A DNA stretch of 8,419 nt from an uncultured Pseudomonadota bacterium (GTDB lineage Bacteria > Pseudomonadota > Alphaproteobacteria > RUG11792): contig CADBQC010000037.1 in assembly GCA_902796745.1 (NCBI GenBank), positions 1 through 8,419 of the forward strand, given 5' to 3'. The notes under the pieces were generated by a model. That model was not told the origin of the DNA and ran no database searches. It worked only from the letters and a program-made list of their open reading frames with translations. Position numbers and translations under genes: made by a program. Of the stretch, positions 6,962 through 8,419 are shown piece by piece (positions within the stretch are counted from its first letter, which is position 1; each line of letters begins with the position of its first letter).

Positions 6962-8079
6962 TGTCGGTCAGATTTTCGAAAATACTACGTAAGTGGTTTT
7001 TATCCATAGATCGAATACTGTTGGTGTCCATATTTGCTTTGATATCTCTCGGAGCTTGGATTAGCGTTGCATTGACGCCATCTGTTGCGATAAAGCTTGG
7101 TTTTGCTCCTTTTCATTTTGCTAAATTGCATTTGCTGATTATTCCTGTAGCTATATTGATAATGCTTGTTACATCGGCTTTGCAGGCAAGATATATTGGG
7201 AAACTGGCAGTTGTTGGATATTTTATTTGTTTGGCTTTAGTCATTTGCACATTATTTTTGGGGGCGGAAATTAAAGGTGCACGTCGCTGGCTTAGCGTAT
7301 TCGGCTTTTCGTTGCAACCATCGGAGTTTTTAAAGCCAATAAGTGCGGTTGTAAGTGCGTGGTTAATTTCTGAACAATATCGGGATCGTCATTTTCCTGG
7401 AATTCTGTTGTCTGTTGCTGTAATTTCTCTTATAATCCCATTTTTGCTTTTTCAGCCTGATGTCGGGATGACTGTTATTATTGTGGGGACGTTATTCGCT
7501 CAGTTCTTTATTTCAGGACTATCAATTTCTATGATAGTTGCTGTTATGGCGTCGCTAGCTTCTGCCATGTTTGGTTTGTATTTAACTCTTCCTCATTTTG
7601 CGGATAGAATTGATAAATTTTTTATAAAAAATGAGGATACCGATGTGTACCAGATACAGAAATCCATAGATGCTTTTAAACATGGAGGAATGTTCGGAAA
7701 AAATTCTATTGGTAGCGGAATAAGAGCTATAGTGCCGGATTCGCATTCCGATTTCGTATTTTCAATTATAGGCGAAGAATATGGCTTTGTCATGTGTCTT
7801 ATCATAGTCGTACTGTTTGCCACATTCATAACAAGGGCGATGGTTAAGGTCATTAAGTCAGCTAGCATATTTACTTTTACGGCTGTTTTTGGAATACTTT
7901 TTCAGATTGCATCTCAAGTTGTGATAAATATATGCACAACATTAAACTTGATACCGACAAAAGGTATGACTTTGCCTTTTATCAGCTATGGGGGAAGTTC
8001 AATGCTTTCTAGTGCTGTTAGTGTAGGGATAATTCTTGCTTTAACTAAAAAGACCAACTTACAACAAGATTCATTGTGA
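6961..8079 (+). CDS. ftsW: Septal peptidoglycan glycosyltransferase FtsW
   Basis: FtsW is the SEDS-family membrane enzyme that polymerises glycan strands from lipid II at the division septum together with its transpeptidase partner FtsI. The 372-residue protein has about ten hydrophobic segments and SEDS motifs: GARRWLSVFGFSLQPSEFLK (106-125), QPDVG with catalytic Asp167, VYQIQKSIDAFKHGGMFG (229-246), PDSHSDFVFSIIGEEYGF (259-276) and IPTKGMTLPFISYGGSSM (331-348). The PTKGMTLPFISYGGSS form and the position after murD point to FtsW rather than RodA. The start is GTG, one base overlapping the murD stop, with AAGGA eight bases upstream. Downstream the usual murG is absent: about 60 bases after the TGA the DNA passes into an IS1-type element. 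Confidence 0.95.
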   Translation: MSVRFSKILRKWFLSIDRILLVSIFALISLGAWISVALTPSVAIKLGFAPFHFAKLHLLIIPVAILIMLVTSALQARYIGKLAVVGYFICLALVICTLFLGAEIKGARRWLSVFGFSLQPSEFLKPISAVVSAWLISEQYRDRHFPGILLSVAVISLIIPFLLFQPDVGMTVIIVGTLFAQFFISGLSISMIVAVMASLASAMFGLYLTLPHFADRIDKFFIKNEDTDVYQIQKSIDAFKHGGMFGKNSIGSGIRAIVPDSHSDFVFSIIGEEYGFVMCLIIVVLFATFITRAMVKVIKSASIFTFTAVFGILFQIASQVVINICTTLNLIPTKGMTLPFISYGGSSMLSSAVSVGIILALTKKTNLQQDSL

Positions 8080-8144
8080 AGGATTGATTTTCGTAACCGC
8101 CATAAGCGAGAGATTGTTTGTGGGCAAATTAGCTTAAGTGTGGT

Positions 8145-8160
8145 GTGTTAAATTTAACAC
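8145..8160. repeat. Perfect 16-bp palindrome at the presumed IS1 left end
   Basis: GTGTTAAATTTAACAC is its own reverse complement. After one mismatch, GG at 8142-8143 and CC at 8162-8163 continue the symmetry. It lies 65 bp after the ftsW stop. It may be part of the transposon end, a protein-binding site or a weak hairpin ending the murD-ftsW transcript. It is not followed by a T-run, so I do not call it a terminator. Confidence 0.8.
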
Positions 8161-8236
8161 CCCCTAATTAAATATAACACTATTGAGAATAGTATACTAG
8201 AATTTGGATTAGATATAGCAAAATGGAAATAAATTT

Positions 8237-8419
8237 ATGGTAAAACGTAGGCATTGCGGGTGCGAAGAATTGCATAAAGATGGGGTAGTAAAAGGTAAAC
8301 AACGATATAAATGTAAACAATGTAAACGCACTACTAGAGAAAATGATCAAAGATACAAGTATAGCTTAAGTAAACGTTCAAAAGTATTAAAAGGATACTT
8401 GGAATTATGGCATTGGAGA
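8237..8419 (+). CDS. IS1-family transposase, N-terminal 61 codons (partial)
   Basis: The open frame runs off the window end. It begins MVKRRHCGCEELHKDG, then VVKGKQRYKCKQCKRTTREN (17-36), then KYSLSKRSKVLKGYLEL. This is the N-terminal zinc ribbon and start of the helix-turn-helix of IS1-type (InsA-like) transposases: the second Cys pair is Cys26-Cys29, and the GKQRYKCKxC block is characteristic. The first pair is odd. The usual CxxCG pattern would need Cys at residue 4, where there is Arg encoded by CGT, one base from TGT; Cys9 could perhaps substitute. A weak GGA (8225-8227) precedes the ATG by nine bases. Whether the rest is intact cannot be seen. Confidence 0.8.
   Translation, partial: MVKRRHCGCEELHKDGVVKGKQRYKCKQCKRTTRENDQRYKYSLSKRSKVLKGYLELWHWR

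Larger units (their letters stand above)
8143..8419 (+). mobile_element. Left part of an IS1-family insertion sequence, cut by the window edge
   Basis: A transposase start at 8237 is preceded by about 90 bp of noncoding A+T-rich DNA and, at 8143-8160, by GGTGTGTTAAATTTAACA and its flank. IS1-type ends usually begin GGT, so 8143 is my proposed left terminus, chosen by pattern and spacing only. Inside it lies a small hairpin, ACTATT-GAG-AATAGT (8179-8193), possibly near the transposase promoter. The right end is outside the window, so neither matching inverted repeats nor a target duplication can be checked. Confidence 0.5.

Noticed and set aside
8084..8137. Possible murG start: TTG followed by LIFVTAISERLFVGKLA after AAGGA
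   Set aside because: The beginning vaguely recalls the MurG N-terminus (IxFVTGGTGGH), but there is no glycine-rich motif, the AAGGA touches the start codon without a spacer, and the frame ends after 17 codons.

Overview
The window is A+T-rich bacterial DNA with a core of six intact housekeeping genes, dapE, eno, a Dps-type ferritin, dsbB, murD and ftsW, flanked by decayed DNA and insertion-sequence material. The style of DsbB and FtsW, the murD-ftsW pair, the A+T bias and the broken genes and IS remnants suggest a host-associated or intracellular alphaproteobacterium of Holosporales or Rickettsiales type. This is inference: no rRNA or other taxonomic marker is present. An intact enolase argues against Rickettsia itself, which lacks glycolysis. 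TGA is a normal stop here, since dapE and ftsW both end in it.

Positions 1-1030 hold no intact gene. On the minus strand they carry a short Cys-rich remnant (30-200) and a longer broken gene (343-1028). Allowing one missing base and two in-frame stops, the longer one restores a protein of about 228 residues with a signal-peptide-like N-terminus and no family I recognise. Positions 1132-1869 are a decayed IS481-like insertion sequence with imperfect inverted ends, several stops and frameshifts, internal deletions and an exact 21-bp tandem duplication.

Positions 2024-4994 carry dapE, eno and the Dps gene on the plus strand. Eno has a good sigma70-type promoter just upstream, and the Dps gene has its own ribosome binding site and possibly its own promoter. 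A strong hairpin separates the Dps gene from the convergent dsbB (5024-5485, minus). The 168-bp gap between dsbB and murD serves divergent transcription. MurD and ftsW (5654-8079) overlap by one base and look translationally coupled.

After ftsW, where murG usually follows in the division and cell-wall cluster, there is instead the left part of an IS1-family element. It has a perfect 16-bp palindrome near its presumed end and the first 61 codons of its transposase, and the window edge cuts it off.

Three of the six intact genes serve peptidoglycan. DapE makes LL-diaminopimelate on the way to the meso-DAP crosslinking residue, MurD adds D-glutamate to the UDP-MurNAc peptide, and FtsW polymerises septal glycan, so this organism very probably keeps a cell wall. 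Eno is glycolytic, the Dps protein stores iron and protects from oxidants, and DsbB drives disulfide formation in the envelope. I see no CRISPR array, tRNA, rRNA, riboswitch or convincing new defence or mobile system. The most unusual items are the unidentified broken secreted-protein gene, the divergent DapE and the interrupted cell-wall cluster.
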